From assembly GCA_965220985.1 (NCBI GenBank), contig OZ244854.1, positions 3,968,001 through 4,032,000 of the forward strand: a stretch of DNA of 64,000 bases, written 5' to 3'. The position numbers and the translations under genes were made by a program. The DNA is from JAPPHA01 sp965220985 (lineage in GTDB: Bacteria > Pseudomonadota > Alphaproteobacteria > Rhodobacterales > Rhodobacteraceae). Shown here piece after piece: positions 38,064-45,411 of the stretch. Below the pieces are notes generated by a model. That model had not been told where the DNA came from. It ran no database searches and was given only the letters and a program-made list of their open reading frames with translations. Each line of letters begins with the position of its first letter. Within the stretch, counting starts at the first letter, position 1.

Positions 38064-38855
38064 TCACCAGCAGCAGAAACCGCCATCGACGAGCAGGTCG
38101 ACGCCGGTGCAGAACGAAGATGCATCCGACAGCAAAAACACTGCTGGGCCAACCATTTCGTCAACGCTGGCCATGCGCTGCATCGGCGTCTGACTCTCGA
38201 ACTGCTTCGTCTGGTGCACCATTTCCGGGCGTGTGTTCATCGGCGTGGCCGTATAACCGGGGCTGATCGAATTGACCCGGATGCCACGGTCAACCCACTC
38301 CATCGCCATGGACTTGGACATGTGGATGACGCCCGCCTTCGACGCATTGTAGTGGACTTGCAGGAGACCGCGGTTGACAATCACGCCCGACATCGAGGCG
38401 ATGTTGACGATCGATCCGCCCTTGCCGTGCGCAATCATCGCCCGGGCCTGTGCTCGACACGACAGCCAGATGCCTTTCATGTTGATGTCCATCAGCGTCT
38501 GGTACTGACTCTCGTCCATGTCTTCGCAGGGGTTGGCGTTCGCGATCCCCGCTGCATTCAGCGACAGTCTCAGCGGGCCGAGTTCCTTCTCCGTTCGTGC
38601 CACCGCATCGGCAAGTGCGTCCGACGACGTGACGTCAGCCACGATCTGAATCGATTCTCGTCCGGTCCTCGCGATCAGATCCGCCGTCTCCGACAATCCG
38701 TCATCAGTGCGACGATCCAAGAGCGCGACATCGGCACCGCATTGAGCAAGGCCCACCGCGATTCGCTGACCGATGCCGCTGCCAGCACCCGTGACGAGGC
38801 CAACGCGCCCTTCGAGATTGAAGAGGGCGGGAGCGTTCAAGCTGAACTCCGTCAT
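38064..38855 (-). CDS. SDR family oxidoreductase (polyol dehydrogenase candidate)
   Basis: 263 residues. VTGAGSGIG binds the cofactor, NAAGIAN is the NAG-type motif, and catalytic Ser, Tyr and Lys are in NIASMSGVIV and HYNASKAGVI. GAGGAGG upstream supports the ATG at 38855. It is the last gene of a minus-strand operon that encodes a RbsABC-type importer and another SDR, 33 bases downstream of that SDR. It probably oxidises an imported polyol, or reduces a keto intermediate; the sequence resembles polyol and threitol-type dehydrogenases but the substrate is inference. Confidence 0.88.
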   Translation of the reverse strand: MTEFSLNAPALFNLEGRVGLVTGAGSGIGQRIAVGLAQCGADVALLDRRTDDGLSETADLIARTGRESIQIVADVTSSDALADAVARTEKELGPLRLSLNAAGIANANPCEDMDESQYQTLMDINMKGIWLSCRAQARAMIAHGKGGSIVNIASMSGVIVNRGLLQVHYNASKAGVIHMSKSMAMEWVDRGIRVNSISPGYTATPMNTRPEMVHQTKQFESQTPMQRMASVDEMVGPAVFLLSDASSFCTGVDLLVDGGFCCW

Positions 38856-38888
38856 CGGTGCCTCCTCGACTTTGTCATCTCCGGAATT

Positions 38889-39671
38889 CTACGACATGAT
38901 CAGGCCGCCATCGACATTGATGGCCTGCCCGGTGATGTAATTGGCGTCATCGCTGGCGAGAAAGGCAATCAGATTGGCAACGTCCCTGCCCTCTCCGGCC
39001 CGCTTCATCGGTATGTTCTGAACCCAGTTGTCCATCAGTTCACCAGGACCGTACCCCCCGAAAATCTGCCCCCAGACGCGGTCATTGTATTCCCACATGT
39101 CGGTCTTGATGATGCCGGGGCAGACCGCATTGACCGTGATGCTGTCGGCAGCGACCTCCTTGGCGAGGCTCTGGGTCAGGCCCACCACGCCGAATTTGGA
39201 TGCTGCATAATGAGGCGTGTAAATGAAACCGTCCCGCGCCTGACCCGAGGCGATGTTGACGAGCCTCCCGCCCCGATTCGTCTCCCTCATGCGTCGAATC
39301 GCTTCCTGACAGCACAGAAACACGCCCTTGGTGTTGACCGCCATGGTCGCATCCCACTCAGCCTCGGTCAGATTCTCGACCCGCGCGATGGTGATGATGC
39401 CGGCGTTCTGGACAGAGACGTCCACCCCGCCGTGGTCGCTGACTGCCTGATCATAAAGAGCGGCGACCGCTTCACGATCGGTTACATCGCAGATGACTCC
39501 GCTGGCGATTCCACCGTGTTCGCGAATTCTCTCGGCGGCTTCGACAACTGCCGCATCGATCGATGCCAGAACGACATTGGCTCCTTCCTCGGAAAATCGC
39601 GTCCCGACGGCCAGTCCGATTCCCCTGTCACCACCGGTCACAACGACCGTCTTTCCCACGAACCTCCTCAA
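38889..39671 (-). CDS. SDR family oxidoreductase
   Basis: 260 residues starting at a TTG (39671-39669) that overlaps the TGA of the upstream ATPase gene as TTGA. AAGGAG lies eight bases before this TTG, which decides the start; the frame runs on upstream but that part is antisense-like and Arg-rich. The cofactor motif is VTGGDRGIG, the NAG motif QNAGI, the catalytic Ser NIASGQA and Tyr/Lys HYAASKFG. It ends with QAINVDGGLIMS, the usual SDR finish. It is coupled to the sugar ABC transporter genes, so it likely handles the imported sugar or polyol. Confidence 0.88.
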   Translation of the reverse strand: MRRFVGKTVVVTGGDRGIGLAVGTRFSEEGANVVLASIDAAVVEAAERIREHGGIASGVICDVTDREAVAALYDQAVSDHGGVDVSVQNAGIITIARVENLTEAEWDATMAVNTKGVFLCCQEAIRRMRETNRGGRLVNIASGQARDGFIYTPHYAASKFGVVGLTQSLAKEVAADSITVNAVCPGIIKTDMWEYNDRVWGQIFGGYGPGELMDNWVQNIPMKRAGEGRDVANLIAFLASDDANYITGQAINVDGGLIMS

Positions 39672-41182
39672 TGGACCACTCCTTCCGTTGCGGCGGTTGC
39701 AAGTTCCATGACAGAGACGTCGTTGGCGTCGCTCCGGTCGAGGATTCCGGTCTGGCGTCCCGACGCCATGACGAGAATTCGGTGTGAGACCCCCAAGACC
39801 TCTTCGAGGTCGGAACTGACGACAACCACGGCGACGCCGCGTTCGGCCAGTTCGTGAATGATCTCGTAGATCGATGATCGGGCGCCGACGTCGATCCCGC
39901 GCGTCGGTTCGTCGAGCAGGACAACAGCCGGGTCTCGGGCCAGCCATTTCGCAATCACCACCTTTTGCTGGTTTCCGCCCGACATTTCATTTGCCTTCTG
40001 GTGCCCCATTCCCTTCACGCCAAAGCGGGCAATGTTCTTTTCGGCAAAGCTGCGGATGTTCCGTGCACTCACCCAGCCCGACTTTCCGACGGACTCGAAA
40101 TTCGAATAGGCGAAGTTCTCGCGGATGCTGTGCGGGAGAATCACGCCCTGCAGCTTTCGATCCTCCGGGACCAGAATGATGCCCTTGCCGATCGCGTCCT
40201 GCGGAGACTTCGGGGTCACCTCGACACCGTTCAGGCGCACCGAACCGGATCGGATCGGATCGGCGCCCGCAATCGATCGGACCAGTTCGGTTCGGCCGGC
40301 CCCAACCAGGCCTGCGATACCGAGAATTTCGCCTTTCCTGACCGTGAAGCTGACATCCGCAAATCGGCCGCTTGGAGAAGTCAGGTCCGAGACCTCGAGC
40401 ACGACTTCGTCGTCAGGTTCGGCAAACTGCGGGAACATCTGCTCCATCTTTCGCCCGACCATGGCCTCGATGATCGTTCGAACCGGGAGATCGGCTGTCT
40501 CGAATTCCTGGACCTTGAACCCGTCCCTCAGAACGACGACGCGATCGGCGATTCTCTTGATCTCCTCGAGGCGGTGCGAAATGTAAATGATCCCGACACC
40601 TTCGGATTTCAGTCTTCTAATCTGCTGAAAGAGCAATTCGGTTTCGTCGCCGCCAAGCGCCGCGGTGGGTTCGTCGAGGATCAGCAGCTTTGCATTCAGT
40701 GTCAGCGTCTTGGCAATTTCGATCAGTTGCCACACGGCGGTTGGCAGACCGTCGACGAGGCGGCGAGGCGAGATGTCGAGACCAAGCCGCTCGAGCCCGG
40801 ACTTCGCACGGCGTTCCATCTCGCGATGATCCACCCGGCCGCGCTTCATCGGGTAGCGTCCAACGAACATGTTCTCGGCAATCGACAGATGCGGCAGAAG
40901 CAGCAGTTCCTGATGAATCATGCCAACGCCGGCTTCGATGGCCTCGCGGGGACTTGCGGGCGCGTAGCTGCCTCCCATCCAGGTCATTTCACCGGAGGTG
41001 GGTAATATCGACCCCGAGATGATGTTGGAAACGGTCGACTTGCCGGCGCCGTTTTCGCCGAGCAGCGCCACGACTTCACCGGGTGAGACCTCCAGGTCGA
41101 TCCCGTGAAGAACTTCAATCGGTCCGAATGACTTGTGAATGTTCCCCAAGGTCAGGATGGGAGGGTCGCGATGGCTCGTCAT
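39668..41182 (-). CDS. Sugar ABC transporter ATP-binding protein (RbsA/MglA type)
   Basis: Two fused ABC domains, 504 residues, powering a ribose/polyol-type importer. Domain 1 has Walker A GENGAGKST and Walker B LLILDEPTAAL, but where the signature LSGGQ-like motif is expected the sequence reads LPTAVWQLIEIAK. Domain 2 has the family's degenerate Walker A GLVGAGRTEL, an intact signature MSGGNQQKVVIAKW and Walker B VVLLDEPTRGID. Degenerate second Walker A is normal in this family; the first signature is unusually divergent. Its stop overlaps the TTG start of the downstream SDR gene. Confidence 0.93.
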   Translation of the reverse strand: MTSHRDPPILTLGNIHKSFGPIEVLHGIDLEVSPGEVVALLGENGAGKSTVSNIISGSILPTSGEMTWMGGSYAPASPREAIEAGVGMIHQELLLLPHLSIAENMFVGRYPMKRGRVDHREMERRAKSGLERLGLDISPRRLVDGLPTAVWQLIEIAKTLTLNAKLLILDEPTAALGGDETELLFQQIRRLKSEGVGIIYISHRLEEIKRIADRVVVLRDGFKVQEFETADLPVRTIIEAMVGRKMEQMFPQFAEPDDEVVLEVSDLTSPSGRFADVSFTVRKGEILGIAGLVGAGRTELVRSIAGADPIRSGSVRLNGVEVTPKSPQDAIGKGIILVPEDRKLQGVILPHSIRENFAYSNFESVGKSGWVSARNIRSFAEKNIARFGVKGMGHQKANEMSGGNQQKVVIAKWLARDPAVVLLDEPTRGIDVGARSSIYEIIHELAERGVAVVVVSSDLEEVLGVSHRILVMASGRQTGILDRSDANDVSVMELATAATEGVVH

Positions 41183-41198
41183 GGCGCTGCCGGTTCAT

Positions 41199-41233
41199 GC
41201 GATTTGGCACGAAGATACCTCGTGCCAAATCGC
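41199..41233 (-). other. Intercistronic hairpin between binding-protein and ATPase genes
   Basis: Perfect 14-bp inverted repeat: GCGATTTGGCACGA (41199-41212), 7-base loop, TCGTGCCAAATCGC (41220-41233). It lies in the 62-base gap between the binding-protein stop and the ATPase start. No T-run follows on the minus strand, so it is not a plain terminator. In sugar ABC operons such stem-loops commonly protect the upstream binding-protein mRNA and lower downstream expression, as in malE-malF. Confidence 0.75.
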
Positions 41234-41244
41234 TCTGTTGTCCC

Positions 41245-42186
41245 TTACGGGTGCTTCTCGACGAACTTCGGTGCGTCTTCGCATGTCGTCAGCACGGCGT
41301 TCGGGATCTGCCGCGCCGGCACCGAAGCGCCGTGATAGACGGCAATCGCCGAGTTGACCGCAAGAACGCCCATGGCCTGGGTGCTTTGGGTTGCAGTCAC
41401 GATGAAAGGCGTGTCGCAAGCAGCGAGAGATTCAAGTGCCGCAACGTCGCCGTCGTAACCACCGACAACGATCTGATCCGCGAGTCCTGCAACTTCGACC
41501 GCCTTGGCTGCGCCCATCGCGATCCCGTCGGCCTGGCCGAAGATGATCTCGATGTCTGGATGTGCCTGCAACATGTTCTGGGCAATCGAGAAACCTTCAT
41601 CCGGCGACCACATCTGGGTCCACTGCTGGGCGACCAGTTCCACGCCGGGGTTCTCGTCGATCGCTCGCTGGCAACCTTCATAGCGCTGAACTTCGGGCGT
41701 CGTCCCTTTCTGGCCATGGATGATGACCATCTTGCCTTCGCCACCGGAGAGACCGATGATATGCGAACAGACCTGATACGCCGAGAGGACGTTTTCACCA
41801 TAGATCACAGTGTCGCCCGGTGCGCCTTCCGGCTCTCGATCGACATTGATGACCGGAATGCCCTCTGCACGGGCCAGTCTGGTCGGAACTGCAGCTGCGG
41901 CAGCGCCTGCCGGAATGTAGATGAAGGCATCGATCCCTTGCGTGATCAGATCCTGCACCTGGCTGACCTGTGTCGCCGTGTCGCCCTTGGCATCGACGGT
42001 GATGACATCGATCCCGAGCTTGGCCGCATATCCTTCAACGCCGAGCTTGATCTGGTTGAAGAAGTCCGCCTGCAGGTTGGGAACGGCAAGCCCGATTTTT
42101 TGAATGCCGACTCCCTGAGCCGAAGCCGTGCCGGCAACGGCCGCCACTGCAAACGCGGCGAGCAATGATTTCACTTTTGATTTCAT
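41245..42186 (-). CDS. Sugar ABC transporter substrate-binding protein (RbsB-like)
   Basis: 313 residues from the ATG at 42186, set by AAGGAGAA upstream; the open frame extends to 42258 without homology. A signal peptide (LLAAFAVAAVAGTASAQG, cleavage after ASA) precedes the Peripla_BP_4 domain starting IGLAVPNLQADFFNQ. The pattern INVDREPEG and GGYDGDVAALE lies in the second lobe. Two Cys pairs occur (VCSHIIG, YEGCQRA, AACDTP, TTCED) that might form disulfides in the periplasm. It feeds the RbsC-like permease and RbsA-like ATPase. Ligand unknown; pentose, polyol or tetrose are reasonable candidates. Confidence 0.9.
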   Translation of the reverse strand: MKSKVKSLLAAFAVAAVAGTASAQGVGIQKIGLAVPNLQADFFNQIKLGVEGYAAKLGIDVITVDAKGDTATQVSQVQDLITQGIDAFIYIPAGAAAAAVPTRLARAEGIPVINVDREPEGAPGDTVIYGENVLSAYQVCSHIIGLSGGEGKMVIIHGQKGTTPEVQRYEGCQRAIDENPGVELVAQQWTQMWSPDEGFSIAQNMLQAHPDIEIIFGQADGIAMGAAKAVEVAGLADQIVVGGYDGDVAALESLAACDTPFIVTATQSTQAMGVLAVNSAIAVYHGASVPARQIPNAVLTTCEDAPKFVEKHP

Positions 42187-42294
42187 GGGATTCTCCTTCT
42201 CGGTTGTCTGGTGCGTTTCACGTTGAACGAACCAGTTGGTGTCCGACCTTCGGATCACCTGACGGGCTCGCGAAAACCGATCGCGACCCCAAAC

Positions 42295-43287
42295 TCATTG
42301 TTGCCTGTGCTTGAACGTTTCGGCCGCCACCGCGAGCACGATGACGAGGCCGATGATCACCGCCTGGAGGAACGGCGAGACGCTGAGCAGATTCAGCCCA
42401 TTGCGAAGCACGCCGATGATCAGCACGCCGATGATGGTACCGCCGATGCCGCCCGTTCCTCCGGCGAGGCTGGTGCCACCGATCACCACCGCGGCAATCG
42501 CGTCGAGTTCGTATGCGATACCGATCGTCGGCTGCACCGCATCAAGGCGAGCCGCGAGCAGCACCCCGGCCAAGCCGGACAGGGCGGCGCAGGCCGTGTA
42601 GACCAGCACGGTGGCACGCTTGACGTTGATGCCGGCGAGGCGGGCGACTTCGGGATTTCCGCCGATGGCGTAGAGGACGCGACCTCCCTGACGATATCGC
42701 TGAAACAGCAATGCGACCACGAAAACCACGAGCATGACCGCGACGGTCAGCGTCAGGATGCCGCCATGCCGAATGATTGCGGCCATGTTGAACCACGGAG
42801 GAAAGCCAATGATCTGCGAACCGTTGGTGATCATGTTGGCAAGTCCGCGGGCGATCGACATCATGGCAAGCGTCGCGATGAATGGCGGAACCTTGAACTC
42901 GGTGATGAGCAGTCCTGCGACCAGCCCGACGATGGCTGATGCGGCCAGCGCTCCTGCAAAGGCGACGGCCATGGGCATGCCCAGCACCACGTTCAGGTAG
43001 CCAAGCACCATCATCGACAGCGCGAGGACTGAACCGACCGAGAGATCGATGCCTGCAATCAGAATCACGAAAGTCATTCCGACCGCCATGATTCCAAGGA
43101 CCGTGATCTGGTCGAGAATGTTCAGAAAGTTTCGCAGCGACAGAAAGGAATCGGTCGCGATCGAGAGGAAGGCGCACAGCAGCAGCAATCCGATGAGCGG
43201 TCCCGTGGCGCCGCCGACAGAAAACAGTTCTTTGGCGTTCGATAATCCTACCGCGAGCCCCGAACGATCTCCCTTGAAGGCCTGCAT
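42295..43287 (-). CDS. Sugar ABC transporter permease (RbsC-like)
   Basis: 330 residues from the ATG at 43287; a longer frame reaches 43374 but enters the A/T-rich promoter region. About nine hydrophobic segments. The BPD_transp_2 motif is AGIDLSVGSVLALS, and the loop AIGGNPEVARLAGINV plus GGTSLAGGTGGI are typical of RbsC/XylH permeases. It is first in the operon permease - binding protein - ATPase - SDR - SDR. The order with the permease first is less common than binding protein or ATPase first. Confidence 0.92.
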   Translation of the reverse strand: MQAFKGDRSGLAVGLSNAKELFSVGGATGPLIGLLLLCAFLSIATDSFLSLRNFLNILDQITVLGIMAVGMTFVILIAGIDLSVGSVLALSMMVLGYLNVVLGMPMAVAFAGALAASAIVGLVAGLLITEFKVPPFIATLAMMSIARGLANMITNGSQIIGFPPWFNMAAIIRHGGILTLTVAVMLVVFVVALLFQRYRQGGRVLYAIGGNPEVARLAGINVKRATVLVYTACAALSGLAGVLLAARLDAVQPTIGIAYELDAIAAVVIGGTSLAGGTGGIGGTIIGVLIIGVLRNGLNLLSVSPFLQAVIIGLVIVLAVAAETFKHRQQ

Positions 43288-43309
43288 CGACTTCGCGTCT
43301 CCCCAGCAC

Positions 43310-43324
43310 GAATAATTATGCAAT
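43310..43324 (-). promoter_or_regulatory. Candidate operator/promoter motif, importer side
   Basis: On the minus strand this reads ATTGCATAATTATTC, 23 bases before the permease ATG. It is related to ATTGTGCATTTTTATTC on the opposite strand upstream of the transketolase gene and lies within an imperfect 32-bp dyad. Proposed as a binding site for the SorC-type regulator, or a shared -10 element; unproven. Confidence 0.35.
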
Positions 43325-43603
43325 GTTGTCAATATATGATTATCGGTCTTGCCTGTAGCTGTCAAGCCAACCATCGTCCAATCGAGGACGATTGATCGCA
43401 GTGCGACGCCCGTGGCAGAGCGGGGTCGCTACCGCGCGGGATGAGATTCCTTCGTTGCGATTGCCTGGACTTGCCCGGCAAATGGCACGAATCGTCCCAC
43501 AAACGAGATCCAGGTTTGTGCTGCCACTGTATCGCTGTGACCGCATTCTTGCGTCTGACCACCGTTGGATGTATTGCTGACATGCCGGGCGCATCATTAG
43601 TTG

Positions 43604-43620
43604 ATTGTGCATTTTTATTC
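43604..43620 (+). promoter_or_regulatory. Candidate operator/promoter motif, transketolase side
   Basis: ATTGTGCATTTTTATTC lies 11 bases before the transketolase N-subunit ATG and shares the pattern ATTG..CAT..TTATTC with the importer-side motif in the same orientation relative to its gene. Two sites with shared orientation suggest common control by the regulator encoded downstream. Confidence 0.35.
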
Positions 43621-43630
43621 AGAGGCCGTG

Positions 43631-44452
43631 ATGACACCTCAAGAACTTCGTGCCATGGCCAACCGCATCCGTCGACGCGACCTTCAGGCGGTCTTCGAGG
43701 CAGGTGCCGGCCATATCGGCGGCGAGATGTCGGTCATCGATATCCTGACGGCGCTCTACTTTGCGAGATTGAAGATCGACCCGCAGGCGCCGCAGGACCC
43801 GAAACGAGACCGGCTCGTGCTCAGCAAAGGTCATACGGCTCTGGCCCTCTACGTCGTTCTGTCCGAACGGGGTTTTTTTCCAAAAAACGAGATTTCGACC
43901 TTCCTGAAACCGGAATCGCGGTTGAACGGGCATCCGAACCGCGTGAAGGTTCCAGGCGTCGAGACGAATACCGGGCCGCTCGGCCACGGATTGCCGGTCG
44001 CCGTGGGAATGGCGAAAGCCGCAAAATTGAACGGCGACAGCTGGCACACGTTCGTGATCACCGGCGACGGCGAGATGCAGGAAGGTTCCAACTGGGAAGC
44101 CATGATGGCCGCGGCCCACTTCCAGCTCGACAACCTGACGCTGATCGTCGACCACAACCGGCTTCAGCAGGGCGCAAGGCTTGCCGACACCGTGGCGCTT
44201 GCGCCGATTGCACCCAAGGTCGAAGCATTTGGCTGGGCCGTCAGGGAAATCGACGGTCACGACATGGAGCAGATCTGCGCGGCGGTTTCGCCGCAAGCAA
44301 CTGTGCCCGGCAGGCCGAACTGCATCGTCGCCCACACCAACAAGGGGCAAGGCATCTCTTTCATGACCGATGATGTCGCCTGGCATCACAAGGTCCCGAA
44401 CGAAGAGCAATATCGACAGGGGATGGCCGAACTCGAGGCTGAACTCCTGTGA
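43631..44452 (+). CDS. Transketolase N-terminal subunit
   Basis: 273-residue TPP-binding half of a split transketolase. It has GHIGGEMSVIDILTALY, the TPP motif GDGEMQEGSNWEA and VDHNRLQQ, the counterpart of the conserved DxNxxQ. Split transketolases pair with a C-terminal subunit encoded next; the two genes overlap as GTGA (44449-44452). Such split enzymes occur in catabolic loci, for example apulose-4-phosphate transketolase in apiose degradation, and are usually distinct from the housekeeping Tkt. Likely role here: two-carbon transfer from a phosphorylated ketose made by the adjacent FGGY kinase. Confidence 0.93.
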   Translation: MTPQELRAMANRIRRRDLQAVFEAGAGHIGGEMSVIDILTALYFARLKIDPQAPQDPKRDRLVLSKGHTALALYVVLSERGFFPKNEISTFLKPESRLNGHPNRVKVPGVETNTGPLGHGLPVAVGMAKAAKLNGDSWHTFVITGDGEMQEGSNWEAMMAAAHFQLDNLTLIVDHNRLQQGARLADTVALAPIAPKVEAFGWAVREIDGHDMEQICAAVSPQATVPGRPNCIVAHTNKGQGISFMTDDVAWHHKVPNEEQYRQGMAELEAELL

Positions 44453-45408
44453 CCGCGACACTGGACCCGCCCAGGCTCCACGACTGTCGCGACGCTTTCG
44501 TCTCGACTCTCGAGAGTCTCGGCGAGAAACAGCCGGACATAGTCGCGGTCTGCAATGACTCGGTCGGTTCCACCAAACTGGGCGGATTCCGAAAAAAATT
44601 TCCGGACCGCCTGATCAATGTCGGCATTGCCGAACAGAACATGGTTGGCGTCGGGGCGGGTCTTGCGAACGGCGGCAAGATCCCGTTTGTTTGCGCGGCC
44701 TCCCCCTTCTTGACCGGACGGGCACTGGAGCAGATCAAGGCGGACGTCGCCTACTCGGAAGCGAACGTCAAGCTGGTCGGAGTCAGCTCGGGCCTCGCTT
44801 ACGGCGAACTGGGCGCAACCCATCATTCAATCGAGGATTTCGCCTGGATTCGCGCCCTTCCAAACGTCCCCGTCGTCGCACCCGCAGATCGAATCGAGAC
44901 CGCCGCTGCAGTCGCTTGGGCAGCGGTCCACGACGGACCGTGCTTCCTCCGACTGAGCCGTGTCGGCGTGCCCGATCTCCTGCCGGAAGATCACGCATTC
45001 GTTCTCGGAAAGGCCAATGTCATCCGAGACGGGGACGATGTGACACTGGTTGCGAATGGCGTGTTGACCCACCGAGCACTCTTGGCCGCCGAACTGCTGT
45101 CAGCCGATGGAATAGCGGCACGAGTGCTGAACATGGCCACCGTGCGGCCAATCGATTCCGATGCGATCGTGGCCGCTGCAATCGAGACTGGCGCCATCGT
45201 GACCTGTGAAGAACACACCATCTTTGGCGGATTGGGCAGCGCTGTCGCGGAAGTTGTCGTCGACCGCCAACCAGTGCCGGTTGCACGGCTCGGTGTTCCG
45301 GGGATTTTCGCGCCCACGGGGTCCGCAAATTTTCTGCTCGACAAGTTCGGCATGTCGCCCGAGGGAATTGCGAAAAGCGCGAAAGACCTGCTGAGTCGAA
45401 AGAGGTGA
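44449..45408 (+). CDS. Transketolase C-terminal subunit
   Basis: 319-residue pyrimidine-binding and C-terminal half of the split transketolase. Starts at a GTG overlapping the N-subunit stop. The TPP activating Glu lies in NVGIAEQNMVGVGAGLA, and ASPFLTGRALEQIK is typical of the Pyr domain. The transketolase C domain begins around VTLVANGVLTHRALL. A purely DXS-like role is unlikely because the kinase, SDRs and importer point to sugar catabolism. Three bases separate it from the kinase ATG. Confidence 0.93.
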   Translation: MTATLDPPRLHDCRDAFVSTLESLGEKQPDIVAVCNDSVGSTKLGGFRKKFPDRLINVGIAEQNMVGVGAGLANGGKIPFVCAASPFLTGRALEQIKADVAYSEANVKLVGVSSGLAYGELGATHHSIEDFAWIRALPNVPVVAPADRIETAAAVAWAAVHDGPCFLRLSRVGVPDLLPEDHAFVLGKANVIRDGDDVTLVANGVLTHRALLAAELLSADGIAARVLNMATVRPIDSDAIVAAAIETGAIVTCEEHTIFGGLGSAVAEVVVDRQPVPVARLGVPGIFAPTGSANFLLDKFGMSPEGIAKSAKDLLSRKR

Positions 45409-45411
45409 AAG

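Larger units (their letters stand above)
43288..43630. promoter_or_regulatory. Divergent control region of the sugar island
   Basis: 343 bases between the minus-strand importer operon and the plus-strand transketolase-kinase genes. It is strikingly A/T-rich near 43308-43348, where an imperfect 32-bp dyad (ATAAT...ATTAT, 43312-43343) is centred on TGTTGTCA. Two related 15-17-base motifs, one per promoter, are annotated separately. The SorC-type regulator gene downstream is the obvious candidate to bind here. Confidence 0.5.

Noticed and set aside
38022..39857. 611-codon open frame antisense to the two SDR genes
   Set aside because: Lies opposite two intact SDR genes with clear catalytic motifs; its own protein is Arg/Asp/His-rich without known domain.
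39672..39947. N-terminal extension of the second SDR to 39947
   Set aside because: Arg-rich sequence antisense-like within the ATPase gene; AAGGAG followed by the TTG at 39671 gives a conventional coupled start.
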